A DNA stretch of 64,000 nucleotides from Romboutsia timonensis (lineage in GTDB: Bacteria; Bacillota; Clostridia; Peptostreptococcales; Peptostreptococcaceae). Both the position numbers and the translations under genes were made by a program. Shown here one piece after another: positions 37,385 through 47,563 of the stretch. The notes under the pieces are model-generated. The model did not search any database, was not told where the DNA came from, and saw only the letters and a list, made by a program, of their open reading frames with translations. Every line of letters begins with the position of its first letter. Position 1 is the stretch's first letter. The stretch lies in the NCBI RefSeq assembly GCF_900106845.1, contig NZ_LT629849.1, positions 62,001 to 126,000 on the forward strand, in the 5' to 3' direction.

Positions 37385-38257
37385 GTGAAGTTGCAGAAGA
37401 TCGGTATGAGAACTGTTAAAACAGGTATAGCTGTTTCTCTTTGTACATTATTGGCACAGTATTTAGTGGAAAATCCAATGTTTGCAGGCGTAGGGTGTGT
37501 AGCATCAGTACAAGATACGGTAAAAGGGTCTTTAAAGTTAGGATTTAATAGGGTAAAGGGAACGATGATAGGTGGATTAGTAGGTTTTTTATGCGTACTG
37601 ATTAGCCCAGGTAACCCTATATTAGCTGGTATTGGAATAATGACTACTATATATAGTTGTACAGCACTTGGGATAAATTCTGGAATAATAGTTTCTAGTG
37701 TCACGTTCTTATCTATACATTTAGGCATTATAGATTCAAACCCAGCTTATTATTCTATACAGAGAGTAATGGACACATCTGTAGGCGTTGTTATAGGTGT
37801 AATTATAAATTATGTATTAGCAAGACCTGATTACTTAGAAATAACTGATAAAAGCTTAAAAAATGCTAGGAGAATTGTAGGAGAGTGTGTTAAATCTGGA
37901 ATAATAAATAATGGGGTTTTCGATAGAGAGAGGCTAAGAAAGAAAATTAGTAAATTAGAGATGATATATCAAAAGTTAGTTGATGAAATGAAATATACTA
38001 AAAATCAAGTAAATATAGATATAATAGAAAATGAGATTTTACTATATAAATCAATAAATCATCATATTAAATCTATACAGCTTATTGATGAAGAGATATA
38101 TATAAATAATGATAATTATTTAAAAATTAAAGAAATGTATAATGTAGATATTTTAAATTGGAAGATAGATAATGAAAAAAGTCCAGTATTCAACTATCAT
38201 TTATCAAAGATATTAGAAGAAATAAATATAATAGATAGATTAAAAAATATAGATTGA
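37385..38257 (+). CDS. Aromatic-acid-exporter-type FUSC protein (DUF939-like)
   Basis: A 290-residue membrane protein. The N-terminal half has about five hydrophobic segments with VKTGIAVSLCTLLAQYL, FAGVGCVASVQDTVKGSLKLG and NRVKGTMIGGLVG, the hallmark of the short ArAE/FUSC family. The C-terminal half (about 155-290) is a soluble helical domain with coiled-coil character. GTG start, AGGAGG 7 bases upstream. A second FUSC-type protein beside the large HTH regulator argues for a shared role in efflux or envelope stress. A strong terminator follows. Substrate unknown. Confidence 0.78.
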   Translation: MKLQKIGMRTVKTGIAVSLCTLLAQYLVENPMFAGVGCVASVQDTVKGSLKLGFNRVKGTMIGGLVGFLCVLISPGNPILAGIGIMTTIYSCTALGINSGIIVSSVTFLSIHLGIIDSNPAYYSIQRVMDTSVGVVIGVIINYVLARPDYLEITDKSLKNARRIVGECVKSGIINNGVFDRERLRKKISKLEMIYQKLVDEMKYTKNQVNIDIIENEILLYKSINHHIKSIQLIDEEIYINNDNYLKIKEMYNVDILNWKIDNEKSPVFNYHLSKILEEINIIDRLKNID

Positions 38258-38314
38258 AAATACAGTATATCATAAGTCTTAAAAGTATAGATTTATGATG
38301 TACTGTATTTTTTA
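38257..38314 (+). terminator. Terminator after the FUSC/ArAE gene
   Basis: AAAATACAGTATATCATAA and TTATGATGTACTGTATTTT form a 19-bp stem with a single mismatch, then Ts. Confidence 0.85.
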
Positions 38315-38532
38315 TGAGAAATTATATTAGAACATTGTATCAAATCAATAATCATAATGTTAATAACTTAGAAATTAAGAATGTTTAATAAATAATTAGC
38401 ATAACTATTTTTAAAGAGAATAGAATTTTTATGGGAAAAATAAGTAAAAACAAATTGCTTATATTTTTAATCTATATTTTTAAATATACAAGATGCAATT
38501 AGTTTTAGGAGTTAGAGAAGGAGCGTTGGGGG

Positions 38533-39339
38533 ATGAAAGCCAATTTTAAGGGGAATTCAAAATTAATATTTATTTCTTTATTAATAATGGTACTATGTTC
38601 ATTAGTATTAAAAAAAATTTTTTTAAAAGAAGATGTAAGTTATTATAATAATGAGGTTTATAGGACTATAAAAACTAGGACTATAACTGAAATAATTAAT
38701 CAAGACTTAGAAAGTTCAGTGAAAAGTAGCAATATAACTTATGATAAAGTAGCTTATATAACTATTGATGATGGACCGTCAAAGTTTACAAATCAAATAT
38801 TGGATATACTAGATAAAAATGATGTTAAGGCTACTTTTTTTATGATAAATAGAAATATGAATACATATAAAGACGAAGTTAAGAGAATACAACAAGAAGG
38901 ACATGGAGCTGGATTTCATAGTGTAAGTCATGATGTAAAAACATTATATAAGACACCACAATCTACACTTGAGGAGTTTTCTATATGTAGGAATACATTT
39001 GAAGAAATAACGGGTGAAACTTCAAATTTAATAAGAATTCCATATGGAAGTAAACCAAATACTCCAGAAGAATCATATAAAATATTAGTCGAAAATGGAT
39101 TTTTAGTATGGGATTGGAATTTAGATACAGAAGACTGGAAATCTACAACTGATAATATTGTAAGTAATGTTCTTTTAAATGGAAGAAATAAAGATGAATT
39201 AGTCTTATTAGTACATGAGAAAGAGCAAACAGTTGAAGCATTAGATGGTATTATAATGATATTAAAAGAAAGAGGATATAAAATACTTCCGATAACAGAA
39301 GAGAAAGAGGCTATGAATTTTTGGAATAAAAACTTATAA
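38533..39339 (+). CDS. Membrane-anchored polysaccharide deacetylase (NodB domain)
   Basis: A 268-residue protein with one N-terminal membrane helix (about residues 10-30) and an outward-facing NodB deacetylase domain. Metal and catalytic motifs are TIDDGPS (residues 77-83, Asp79/Asp80) and HSVSH (His129, His133), plus RIPYGSKPN and a late LVHE. Family members remove N- or O-acetyl groups from peptidoglycan or other glycans; peptidoglycan N-acetylglucosamine deacetylation, giving lysozyme resistance, is the best guess. AAGGAG is upstream of the ATG (12 bases), with GGGGG closer by. Monocistronic. Confidence 0.85.
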   Translation: MKANFKGNSKLIFISLLIMVLCSLVLKKIFLKEDVSYYNNEVYRTIKTRTITEIINQDLESSVKSSNITYDKVAYITIDDGPSKFTNQILDILDKNDVKATFFMINRNMNTYKDEVKRIQQEGHGAGFHSVSHDVKTLYKTPQSTLEEFSICRNTFEEITGETSNLIRIPYGSKPNTPEESYKILVENGFLVWDWNLDTEDWKSTTDNIVSNVLLNGRNKDELVLLVHEKEQTVEALDGIIMILKERGYKILPITEEKEAMNFWNKNL

Positions 39340-39377
39340 ATATATATTTTCAAAATAAGATATATTATCATAAATAA

Positions 39378-39407
39378 TTGACAATAATAATGTTAATTAG
39401 ATATAAT
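39378..39407 (+). promoter_or_regulatory. Promoter of the valS T-box leader
   Basis: Perfect TTGACA (39378-39383) and TATAAT (39402-39407), spacing 18, ahead of the T-box RNA. Confidence 0.75.
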
Positions 39408-39429
39408 TAAGAAATAAATTAAATATAAG

Positions 39430-39690
39430 ACGTTGATGAAGAGGAGTATGTAAATACTACTAAAAGAGAGAAAAATTCGTAGGCTGAAAAATTTTTCAAG
39501 TATAGGTTTACAGAAGGTAGCTTCGGAGTTTCTAGACTGAAATAATAGTAAGTTTAGACGGTGAGAATCGATAAAATCTATTGAGAGTCATGATTTTATT
39601 ATTTATTATATAATAAATATATAAGCATGGAATTAAGGTGGTAACGCGAGCTTTTCGTCCTTATTTATAGGATGAAAAGCTCTTTTTTAT
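39430..39690 (+). ncRNA. T-box leader of valS
   Basis: A tRNA-sensing T-box. The conserved T-box sequence AATTAAGGTGGTAACGCG lies at 39631-39648 and overlaps the left arm of the terminator GAGCTTTTCGTCC/GGATGAAAAGCTC (39648-39660, 39670-39682, then Ts). The 5' region holds stem I with GATGAAGAGGAGTA. On its 3' side a GTA at 39548-39550, followed by A, is the likely valine specifier. Uncharged tRNA-Val should bind, form the antiterminator and turn on valS. Confidence 0.92.
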
Positions 39691-39773
39691 GCTCAATATA
39701 TTTGAGTAAAATAGATTTCACTAATAAATATGAAACAAAGTAATTTATTACATAAAACTAAGGAGGAAATGAA

Positions 39774-42437
39774 ATGGAAAATACTAATTTACCAAAAACG
39801 TATAATCCAAAAGACTTTGAATCAAGATTATATTCAAAGTGGGTTGAAGATGGATTATTTAAATCTAAGCCAAATCCAAATAAGAAGCCATTTACAATAA
39901 TGCTTCCACCGCCAAATATAACTGGACAATTACATATGGGACATGCTCTTGACCATACTTTACAAGATATACTTGTAAGATGGAAGAGAATGGACGGATA
40001 TGAAACATTATGGCAACCAGGAACTGACCACGCTTCTATAGCAACAGAAGTTAAGGTTGTTGAAAGAATAAAAGAACAAGAAGGAAAAACAAAGTACGAA
40101 TTAGGAAGAGAAGAATTCTTAAAGAGAGCTATGGACTGGAGAAATGAATTTGGTAGAAAAATAGTAGACCAAATGAAGCAGTTAGGAGATTCTTGTGACT
40201 GGGACAGAGAAAGATTTACAATGGATGAAGGATGTAACGAAGCAGTTACTGAGTTCTTTGTGAAACTTTATGAAAAAGGTCAGATATACAGAGGAAATAG
40301 AATAATAAACTGGTGTCCAGATTGTAAAACAACTTTATCAGATGCTGAAGTTGAACATGAAGAACATGATGGAAAGTTCTATCATATAAAATACCCAATA
40401 GCAGGTAGTGATGAGTTCTTAGAAATAGCTACAACTAGACCAGAGACAATGTTAGGAGATACTGGTATAGCTGTAAACCCAGAAGATGAAAGATATAAGC
40501 ATTTGGTAGGTAAGCATGCTATACTTCCTCTAATAGGTAGAGAACTTATAATAGTTGCTGATGACTATGTAGATTTAGAATTCGGTACAGGAGCAGTAAA
40601 AATGACTCCAGCTCATGACCCTAACGACTTTGAAGTAGGTCAAAGACATAATCTTGAAAAGATAAATGTAATGAACGAAGATGGAACAATGAATAAGTTA
40701 GCTGGTAAGTACGAAGGTATGGACAGATATGAGTGCAGAAAGCAACTTATAGCTGACTTAGATGAAGCAGGATACTTAATAGCGATAAAAGACCATAACC
40801 ACAATGTAGGTTCTTGCTACAGATGTAGAACTGTTGTTGAGCCAAGATTATCAGATCAATGGTTCGTTAAGATGGATGAATTAGCTAAACCAGCTTTAGA
40901 AATACTTAGAAATAAGGATTTACAATTCGTTCCTGATAAATTTGATAAAACTTATACTCAATGGTTAGAAAATATAAGAGATTGGTGTATATCGAGACAA
41001 TTATGGTGGGGTCACCAAATACCAGCTTATTACTGTCAAGAATGTGGTGAAGTAGTAGTAGCTAAAGAAATGCCAAAAGAATGTAAGTGTGGACATACTC
41101 ACTTCAAACAAGATGAAGATGTACTTGATACATGGTTCTCTTCTGCATTATGGCCTTTCTCAACATTAGGATGGCCACATAATACAGAAGAATTAAATTA
41201 CTACTATCCAACAAGTGTACTTGTTACTGGATACGATATAATATTCTTCTGGGTAGTAAGAATGGCATTTGCAGGAATGTTCTGTATGGGAGAAACTCCA
41301 TTCAAGCATGTATTAATACATGGACTTGTTAGAGACTCTGAAGGTAGAAAGATGAGTAAATCTTTAGGAAATGGTATAGATCCATTAGAAGTAATAGACC
41401 AATATGGAGCAGATGCATTAAGATTCATGTTAGCTACAGGAAACTCACCAGGAAATGATATGAGATTCTACATGGAAAGAGTTGAAGCTGCTAGAAACTT
41501 TGCAAATAAATTATGGAATGCATCAAGATTTGTATTCATGAATATAGATGAAGAGATAATGAATGGTGTAAATAGAGAATTAGTTGAAGCTAATATGACT
41601 TTAGCTGATAAGTGGATAATATCAAGAGCAAACAATGTTGTTAAAGAAGTTACAGACAACATGGATAAGTTTGACCTTGGAATAGCTGCTCAAAAGATAT
41701 ACGACTTTGCATGGTCTGAGTACTGTGACTGGTATATAGAAATAGTTAAGCCAAGATTATATTCTGATGACAAGGCTGCTAAGCAAACTGCTTTATATAC
41801 ATTAACATATGTATTAGAAAAGATATTAAAACTTCTTCATCCATATATGCCATTTATAACAGAAGAAATATACACTCACCTTCCAACTGTAGAAGGAAGT
41901 ATAGTTATAGCTGAGTTCCCTCACTACAACGAAGCTGATAACATGGATAAAGAAGAAGAAATGATGAACTTAACAATGGATGGTATAAGAAACATAAGAA
42001 ATGTAAGAGCTGAAATGAATGTACCACCATCAAAGAAAGCTAAGGTTATAATAGTTCCTACAGCTGAAAAGAAAGAAGCTATGGAAGCAGGTAAGGATTA
42101 CTTTGTAACATTAGCATCTGCATCAGTTGTTGAAATAGTTGATAATGAAAACAACATACCTGAAGATGCAGTAAGTGTTGTTATAGAAGGAGTTAAGATA
42201 TTTATACCACTTGATGAATTAGTTGACTTCTCTAAAGAATTAGATAGATTAAATAAAGAAAAAGCTAAATTAGAAGGTGAAATAAAGAGAGTTAACGGAA
42301 AACTTTCAAACCAAGGATTCTTAGCTAAGGCTCCAGAAAGCTTAGTTAATGAAGAAAAAGCTAAAAAAGCTAAATTTGAAGAAATGATGAATTCAGTTCT
42401 TGAAAGAATAGCAAACATAGAAGCTAAAATAATTTAG
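39774..42437 (+). CDS. valS: Valyl-tRNA synthetase
   Basis: An 887-residue class I aminoacyl-tRNA synthetase that charges tRNA-Val in the cytoplasm. [18 protein letters not shown] carries the HIGH motif and [11 protein letters not shown] the KMSKS motif (residues 526-530). An editing (CP1) domain sits between with [15 protein letters not shown] and [19 protein letters not shown]. The C-terminal ~65 residues form the ValS-specific coiled coil ([20 protein letters not shown]). AGGAGG precedes the ATG. Regulated by the T-box leader upstream. Full length, with no defect. Confidence 0.97.
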   Translation: MENTNLPKTYNPKDFESRLYSKWVEDGLFKSKPNPNKKPFTIMLPPPNITGQLHMGHALDHTLQDILVRWKRMDGYETLWQPGTDHASIATEVKVVERIKEQEGKTKYELGREEFLKRAMDWRNEFGRKIVDQMKQLGDSCDWDRERFTMDEGCNEAVTEFFVKLYEKGQIYRGNRIINWCPDCKTTLSDAEVEHEEHDGKFYHIKYPIAGSDEFLEIATTRPETMLGDTGIAVNPEDERYKHLVGKHAILPLIGRELIIVADDYVDLEFGTGAVKMTPAHDPNDFEVGQRHNLEKINVMNEDGTMNKLAGKYEGMDRYECRKQLIADLDEAGYLIAIKDHNHNVGSCYRCRTVVEPRLSDQWFVKMDELAKPALEILRNKDLQFVPDKFDKTYTQWLENIRDWCISRQLWWGHQIPAYYCQECGEVVVAKEMPKECKCGHTHFKQDEDVLDTWFSSALWPFSTLGWPHNTEELNYYYPTSVLVTGYDIIFFWVVRMAFAGMFCMGETPFKHVLIHGLVRDSEGRKMSKSLGNGIDPLEVIDQYGADALRFMLATGNSPGNDMRFYMERVEAARNFANKLWNASRFVFMNIDEEIMNGVNRELVEANMTLADKWIISRANNVVKEVTDNMDKFDLGIAAQKIYDFAWSEYCDWYIEIVKPRLYSDDKAAKQTALYTLTYVLEKILKLLHPYMPFITEEIYTHLPTVEGSIVIAEFPHYNEADNMDKEEEMMNLTMDGIRNIRNVRAEMNVPPSKKAKVIIVPTAEKKEAMEAGKDYFVTLASASVVEIVDNENNIPEDAVSVVIEGVKIFIPLDELVDFSKELDRLNKEKAKLEGEIKRVNGKLSNQGFLAKAPESLVNEEKAKKAKFEEMMNSVLERIANIEAKII

Positions 42438-42450
42438 GGTAAAAACATAT

Positions 42451-42500
42451 AAATCTCTAGCTAAAGTATAATAAATATATCTTAGCTAGGGATTTTTTTA
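42451..42500 (+). terminator. Terminator after valS
   Basis: AAATCTCTAGCTAA (42451-42464) and TTAGCTAGGGATTT (42482-42495) with one G-U, then a T run. Confidence 0.85.
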
Positions 42501-42599
42501 ATAGTATTAATAAATATAAATAAAAATTTATTATATACATTGGTATTATACTAAGGTATATAATATTATGTATAAATAATAAATATTAGGAGTGATACT

Positions 42600-43247
42600 T
42601 TGCGGTATATAAAAAATGGAACATTGAAAAGCATATTGCTAATAATAATAGGAGCAACAATTTTATCATTTGGGAGTTATAATTTTAATTATCAAAATAA
42701 TGTTACAGAAGGTGGAGTTTTAGGCTTATTATTATTATTACAGCATGTTTTTAATATATCACCATCAATAACTAGTGTAGTAATAGATTTTTTATTGTTT
42801 ACAATAGGATCAAAATTCTTTGGAAAGAAATTTTTATTATACTCTATTTTATCTACGATTACGTTCTCATCTACCTATAAGATATGGGAAAAAATAGGCT
42901 TTTTAGTCCCGAGTTTTACAAATAACATGTTAATAGCAAGTATATTAGCTGGTATAGGTGTAGGAGTTGGTGTTGGACTTGTAGTTAGAGGAGGAGGAGC
43001 CTCTGGAGGCGATGATGTAATAGCTCTTTTAGGTAATAAACTTCTTAAACTAAAAGTTAACCATGTTTATTTAGCAACAGATGCAATAGTTCTTTTAATG
43101 TCATTAGTTTACTTAGATATAAAACAAGTATTTTTCTCAATAATAGCAGTTACAATAAGTGGAAAAATTATAAGTATAATTTATAAAGATGATGAGGACA
43201 ATAAAGATAATATAGAAGAAATAGATGATGAAATTATATATGAATAA
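42600..43247 (+). CDS. YitT-family membrane protein
   Basis: A ~215-residue membrane protein with five to six hydrophobic segments and conserved YitT (DUF161) features: an initial hydrophobic helix ending SYNF, TEGGVLGLLLLLQHVFNISPS, and VGVGLVVRGGGASGGDDVIA. It ends in a strongly acidic tail (DDEDNKDNIEEIDDE). The usual YitT cytoplasmic DUF2179 domain is absent, making this a short member. TTG start, four bases after AGGAGTGA. Function unknown; family members are annotated as possible transporters. Confidence 0.78.
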   Translation: MRYIKNGTLKSILLIIIGATILSFGSYNFNYQNNVTEGGVLGLLLLLQHVFNISPSITSVVIDFLLFTIGSKFFGKKFLLYSILSTITFSSTYKIWEKIGFLVPSFTNNMLIASILAGIGVGVGVGLVVRGGGASGGDDVIALLGNKLLKLKVNHVYLATDAIVLLMSLVYLDIKQVFFSIIAVTISGKIISIIYKDDEDNKDNIEEIDDEIIYE

Positions 43248-43281
43248 TATAAAGCTATGAGTTTATACTCATAGCTTTATG
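43248..43281 (+). terminator. Hairpin after the YitT-family gene
   Basis: TAAAGCTATGAGT and ACTCATAGCTTTA form a 13-bp perfect stem with a small loop; T tail poor. Confidence 0.6.
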
Positions 43282-43312
43282 CATAAATAAAGGGAGAGAA
43301 GAATAATTAACT

Positions 43313-44140
43313 ATGAAAGATTATTATAAAATCGGTGAAATATCAAAAATATATGGTATTGGTAGAGATTCACTTATGTATTATGAAGATATAGGAATAC
43401 TAAAGCCATTTAGAGATAAAAATGGATATAGAATGTATAAGTTATCTGATATATGGAGACTAAACCTAATAAAAGAGCTTAGAAGTTTAAATTTTCCAAT
43501 GAAGAAGATAAAGGAATATTTAGATGATAGAAATATTGAGAGTACTAAGGTGATATTAAATACAGAAATAAGTTTAATAGATGAAAAAATAGAAGAGCTC
43601 TTAAGTTATAAAGAAAATATTATGAAGAGACTAGATACTATAAGTTATGAGTTAAAAAATCTAAAATTATACGAGATAGAGCTAGTGTATATAAATAAAA
43701 GAAAGGCATTAGAATTAAATGCTAATATAACGAAAGATGAAGAGTTTGATTTTCTAATACAAAAACTACAGAAAGATTATGAAAATAGGTTCGCCATATT
43801 AGGAAACAATAACATAGGATCTAGCTTCTGCTTAGATAAAATAAAACAAGGTATATATAACGAATTTAAGTCGGTGTTCTGTTTTTTAGAGGATGAAGAA
43901 GAAATTTATAATATTATATTTAATGAAGGGTATTACTTAACTTTAACATATAAAGGGAAGTATAAAAATAATAAACATTATATTAATAAGATGTTTAAAT
44001 ATATAGAAGAAAAAGGATACAAAATTATATCTGACCCTATAGAAATATACAAAATTGATATTCATGAAACTGAAGATATAAATGAATTTGTTACAGAAAT
44101 ACAAATTCCAGTTGACATAAACCACAATAAAAATGATTAA
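43313..44140 (+). CDS. MerR-family regulator with effector-binding C-terminus
   Basis: A 275-residue regulator. The MerR winged helix-turn-helix is at residues 1-70 (YYKIGEISKIYGIGRDSLMYYEDIGILKPFRDKNGYRMY). A dimerising coiled coil (about 75-120) follows, then a GyrI/BltR-like effector domain (about 125-275; GIYNEFKSVF, YYLTLTYKGKYKNNKHY and a final VTEIQIPV). Such regulators respond to hydrophobic or cationic compounds and activate efflux genes. No operator or efflux gene is immediately adjacent; the target may be the YitT gene upstream or elsewhere. Possible read-through to the PH-domain gene. Confidence 0.85.
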   Translation: MKDYYKIGEISKIYGIGRDSLMYYEDIGILKPFRDKNGYRMYKLSDIWRLNLIKELRSLNFPMKKIKEYLDDRNIESTKVILNTEISLIDEKIEELLSYKENIMKRLDTISYELKNLKLYEIELVYINKRKALELNANITKDEEFDFLIQKLQKDYENRFAILGNNNIGSSFCLDKIKQGIYNEFKSVFCFLEDEEEIYNIIFNEGYYLTLTYKGKYKNNKHYINKMFKYIEEKGYKIISDPIEIYKIDIHETEDINEFVTEIQIPVDINHNKND

Positions 44141-44197
44141 ATTTATTATGATATAATAAGTTAGAGGTATTAAGTTATTAAAAATAGGAGGAGTAAA

Positions 44198-44821
44198 ATG
44201 GCAGGAAATTTATTTGGAAAAATGGCAGCAGATACATTAGGATTATCAGATATAGGAAAAATAATATCGCCTAAGGATTTTGATAAGGTTGATGGTGATG
44301 ATTACATAATGAATGAAGATGGGGAGAAAATCTATTTCGTAATAAAATCAAAATCAGATGAGTATGTATTCACAAATAGAGGCTTATTACACGTAGATGG
44401 GGATAGTGCAGTAAGTAAAAAAAGAGTAGTAAAGAGACATGACTTTTACTATGAAAAAGTACATTCATTAACATTAGAAACAGCAGGCACTATAGATTTA
44501 GATATAGAAATAAAATTTAGTTTTGGAAACAATTCATTTAGTATAGATGTTGATAAAAAGCAATTAGAACAATTGAAAGATTTATATAAAGCATTAGTTG
44601 AGATAGGAAGAATACAAGGAAAAAATAGTACATCTATTGAAGATGGTATGAATAGTCTTAAGATGGCAAATGAAGCAATATCAAGAAGTTCACTACAAGG
44701 AAATGCATCAGAAATAGTAAAGGAGTTAACGAATTTTAACTTTAATTGGATGCAGAATATAAGAAATGAATACAACAACAAAGATTTTGGATATGTTTTT
44801 GAAAAATATATAAATAACTAA
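44198..44821 (+). CDS. Bacterial PH-domain protein (YvbH-like)
   Basis: A 207-residue soluble protein. The first ~125 residues fit the bacterial PH domain family (PF08000, YvbH type), with a beta-rich core YFVIKSKSDEYVFTNRGLLHVDG, KRHDFYYEKVHSLTLETAG and DLDIEIKFSFGNNSFSIDVDK followed by a helix. The C-terminal ~80 residues are helical and unassigned. AGGAGG lies 7 bases before the ATG. Bacterial PH domains are probably scaffold or lipid-interacting units; the precise role is unknown. Confidence 0.72.
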   Translation: MAGNLFGKMAADTLGLSDIGKIISPKDFDKVDGDDYIMNEDGEKIYFVIKSKSDEYVFTNRGLLHVDGDSAVSKKRVVKRHDFYYEKVHSLTLETAGTIDLDIEIKFSFGNNSFSIDVDKKQLEQLKDLYKALVEIGRIQGKNSTSIEDGMNSLKMANEAISRSSLQGNASEIVKELTNFNFNWMQNIRNEYNNKDFGYVFEKYINN

Positions 44822-44866
44822 TTAATATATAAAGTACGATTCAAATAAAATTTTAGAGGTAACTAT

Positions 44867-45202
44867 ATGGCAAATCATGAATTTGGAATTATGCAAAATC
44901 AACCTATGAATAAAGAACGATTTGATGAATATGAACCCAATAAATATGATTGTATTGTAGTTTATGATAACTTTATTGAACCGATTTTAATAGATTTACA
45001 AAAATTAGATTGTTATTGGCATACTCTTCAAAATCCAGGTAAAGGTCTTGCATATTGTGGTATTACACTTATACCACCTGAATCAATGGATATATTAATA
45101 AAAATCTTATTATTACAAGATAAATTAGAATATACAGATTTGATTTATTTAGCTAATCAAGCGAAAGAAGAAAATAAATATATAATTCATTTTGGAATAT
45201 AA
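44867..45202 (+). CDS. Conserved hypothetical protein, 111 aa
   Basis: A 111-residue soluble protein with no signal or membrane segment. The segments EFGIMQNQP, YDCIVVYDNFIEPIL, CYWHTLQNPGKGLAYCGITLIPPES and the C-terminal helix resemble a small Firmicute family of unknown function that I know only as hypothetical. Tryptophan, histidine and cysteine residues in the middle block might form a binding site, but nothing proves it. AGAGGT precedes the ATG. It follows the PH-domain gene by 45 bases and is closed by a strong bidirectional terminator. Confidence 0.65.
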   Translation: MANHEFGIMQNQPMNKERFDEYEPNKYDCIVVYDNFIEPILIDLQKLDCYWHTLQNPGKGLAYCGITLIPPESMDILIKILLLQDKLEYTDLIYLANQAKEENKYIIHFGI

Positions 45203-45270
45203 ATTATAATATAGATTTTAATAGTAAATAAGTATTTTATTATTAAACTCAATAAATATATTATTAACTG

Positions 45271-45324
45271 AAAATAGCAATTACATTAGATGAAAATTTT
45301 CTAATGTAATTGCTATTTTTATAT
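45271..45324. terminator. Bidirectional terminator
   Basis: A 19-bp perfect stem, AAAATAGCAATTACATTAG / CTAATGTAATTGCTATTTT, between convergent genes, with T-rich tails both ways. Confidence 0.9.
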
Positions 45325-45349
45325 AAAAATAAACCAAAATACACGTAAT

Positions 45350-46003
45350 TTATGCAGCAGTTACTTCTGTTTTTTGAGATAATTTACAAAATACATAATT
45401 ACATGGTTTTTGTAAATATTGAATCATAGGCCCTATTGCTAAAATGATTATAATTGTACCAATTCCAATAGTACCACCTAAAATAAATCCAAGTACAAGT
45501 CCGATTGATTCAGATGTAATCTTAGACATCATTAAAGATAAGTTAAGCTTAGACTTTATTGCTAACATAAAGTAATCAAGTGGAGTATTAGGTAGCTTAG
45601 ATACTAAATATATAGATATACCTATGCTTATTATAGGTAAAGCTAAAATAAATACTGAAAACTTCATTAAAGTTTCAGTTATAACAATATTGCCTAAAAA
45701 TAACATCCAGAAATCTACAAATAATCCTAAAAATATAGAAGTTATCATAGTGGCTATATTAGGAAATTCTTTTCTAATTATTCCGCCTATAATTATTTGT
45801 ATAAATGCAACAATATTCATACATAGTCCAATTGATAAGCCTGTTTTCTCACTTAATCCAATATTTACAGCATCCCAAGGTCCATTTCCAAAGTTAGAAA
45901 TAGCTATAATAGAGATACCAAGAGCCATAATAAGAAGTCCAACTAAGAAAAATACTATTCTAAGTTTTAAATTAGTTTTGTCAAATTTTAAAGTACTTTC
46001 CAT
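45350..46003 (-). CDS. YczE/YitT-type membrane protein
   Basis: A 217-residue membrane protein with about five hydrophobic helices. FFLVGLLIMALGISIIA, NFGNGPWDAVNIGLSEKTGLSIG and KLPNTPLDYFMLAIKSKLNLSL are characteristic of the YczE/YyaS group (DUF6198-like). Function unknown. The minus-strand ATG at 46003 is preceded by GGGAGG. Monocistronic and convergent with the upstream 111-aa gene; it diverges from folC. Confidence 0.75.
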   Translation of the reverse strand: MESTLKFDKTNLKLRIVFFLVGLLIMALGISIIAISNFGNGPWDAVNIGLSEKTGLSIGLCMNIVAFIQIIIGGIIRKEFPNIATMITSIFLGLFVDFWMLFLGNIVITETLMKFSVFILALPIISIGISIYLVSKLPNTPLDYFMLAIKSKLNLSLMMSKITSESIGLVLGFILGGTIGIGTIIIILAIGPMIQYLQKPCNYVFCKLSQKTEVTAA

Positions 46004-46152
46004 TAAATCCTCCCAATAAAATATATTCTATATACATTATACATTTTTATATACCAAATGCAAAACTTATAAAAATATACTATAATAAAATGTATAGAAA
46101 ACTTATAAATTATATAATACATTATCTGAGTAAAACACTTAAGGGAGGAAAA

Positions 46153-47463
46153 ATGGATTATCAAGAATCATTAAAATATATAGAAGAAACTCATAAATTT
46201 GGAATTAGGCTAGGTTTAGATAATATGTCTAAACTATTAGAACTTTTAGGAAATCCACAAGATAAATTAAATATAATTCATGTTGCAGGAACTAATGGTA
46301 AAGGATCAACATGTTCATTTATAACTAGTATACTAAAAGAAGCTGGATATAAAGTAGGATTATATACATCTCCATATTTAGAAACTTTTACAGAAAGAAT
46401 AAGAATAAATGGTGAAAATATATCAGAAGAAGATGTGGCTAGAATAGTTACTTTGATAAAAGAAAAAATAGAACAAATGGTATCAGAAGGATATAGCTAT
46501 CCAACGGAATTTGAAATAGTAACTACAATGGCATTTTACTATTATTATGAACAAGGTGTTGATTTTGTAGCTCTTGAAGTTGGACTAGGTGGTAGATATG
46601 ATGCTACAAATATAATAAAAAAATCTGATTTAAGTGTTATAACATCTATAAGCTTAGACCATGTAGGAATACTAGGAGACACAGTTGCTAAAATTGCCTA
46701 TGAAAAGGCTGGAATAATAAAGGAAAATGGAGTAGTTGTAGTTTATGATCAAAGTGATGAAGCTAAAAATGTAATAAAAGACATATGTAAAGAAAAGAAT
46801 GCAAAATACATAGAAGTAAAATTTGATGATATAAATATAAAGAAATCTAACATAAATTCTCAAGTATTTGACTGTACTATAATAGGACAAAGATACAAAG
46901 ATTTAGAAATAAAATTAATAGGAGATCATCAAGTAAACAATTCTGTACTAGCTTTAAGTGCAATTGAGATTTTAAACCAATTAAAACACTTAAATATAAA
47001 TAAAGATGATATAAGACGTGGACTTATAAATACAAGATGGCCAGGTAGAATAGAAAAAATACTAGATAGACCTACATTTATAATAGATGGAGCGCACAAT
47101 GAAGACGGAGCAAGATCTTTAGCTAAAGCAATAGAAAAAAACTTTAAAGGTAAAAAAGCAACTCTTTTAATAGGGATGTTAGAAGATAAAGACATAGATG
47201 CTGTTTTAGAAATACTTATGCCTTATTTTGATAAGGTAATAACAACTACGCCAGATAATGATAGAGCAATGAATTGTGAGATTTTAAAGGAAAAAATATC
47301 TAAGTATGTAGATAATGTTATATCTAAAGAAAATATAGAAGAGGCAGTAAACTATACTTTAAAAAATGCAAAAGAAGACGATATAATCATAAGTGCAGGA
47401 TCTTTATATATGATAGGAACAGTTAGAACATTATTAAATGATATGATAAAGTTGAGTTACTAA
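46153..47463 (+). CDS. folC: Folylpolyglutamate synthase / dihydrofolate synthase
   Basis: A 436-residue ATP-dependent ligase that adds glutamate to folates (and perhaps to dihydropteroate) in the cytoplasm. The Mur-ligase P-loop GTNGKGS (residues 46-52), VEVGLGGRYDATN-type block (ALEVGLGGRYDATNII), SLDHVGILGDT and INTRWPGRIE...DGAHN are all present. Start: ATG 46153 is 5 bases after GGGAGG. An in-frame ATG at 46090 would add 21 residues without family support. A strong terminator follows, so it is a single-gene unit. Confidence 0.93.
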   Translation: MDYQESLKYIEETHKFGIRLGLDNMSKLLELLGNPQDKLNIIHVAGTNGKGSTCSFITSILKEAGYKVGLYTSPYLETFTERIRINGENISEEDVARIVTLIKEKIEQMVSEGYSYPTEFEIVTTMAFYYYYEQGVDFVALEVGLGGRYDATNIIKKSDLSVITSISLDHVGILGDTVAKIAYEKAGIIKENGVVVVYDQSDEAKNVIKDICKEKNAKYIEVKFDDINIKKSNINSQVFDCTIIGQRYKDLEIKLIGDHQVNNSVLALSAIEILNQLKHLNINKDDIRRGLINTRWPGRIEKILDRPTFIIDGAHNEDGARSLAKAIEKNFKGKKATLLIGMLEDKDIDAVLEILMPYFDKVITTTPDNDRAMNCEILKEKISKYVDNVISKENIEEAVNYTLKNAKEDDIIISAGSLYMIGTVRTLLNDMIKLSY

Positions 47464-47470
47464 AATAAAT

Positions 47471-47500
47471 AGGGTGGTATCAACCACCCTTTTTATTTTA
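47471..47500. terminator. Terminator after folC
   Basis: AGGGTGG (47471-47477) and CCACCCT (47484-47490), 6-base loop, then a T run. Confidence 0.85.
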
Positions 47501-47563
47501 GTATAAAAAATATAAATTTAATAAATAGTATAAATACTCAATTTATATTTTTAATATTAGTGT

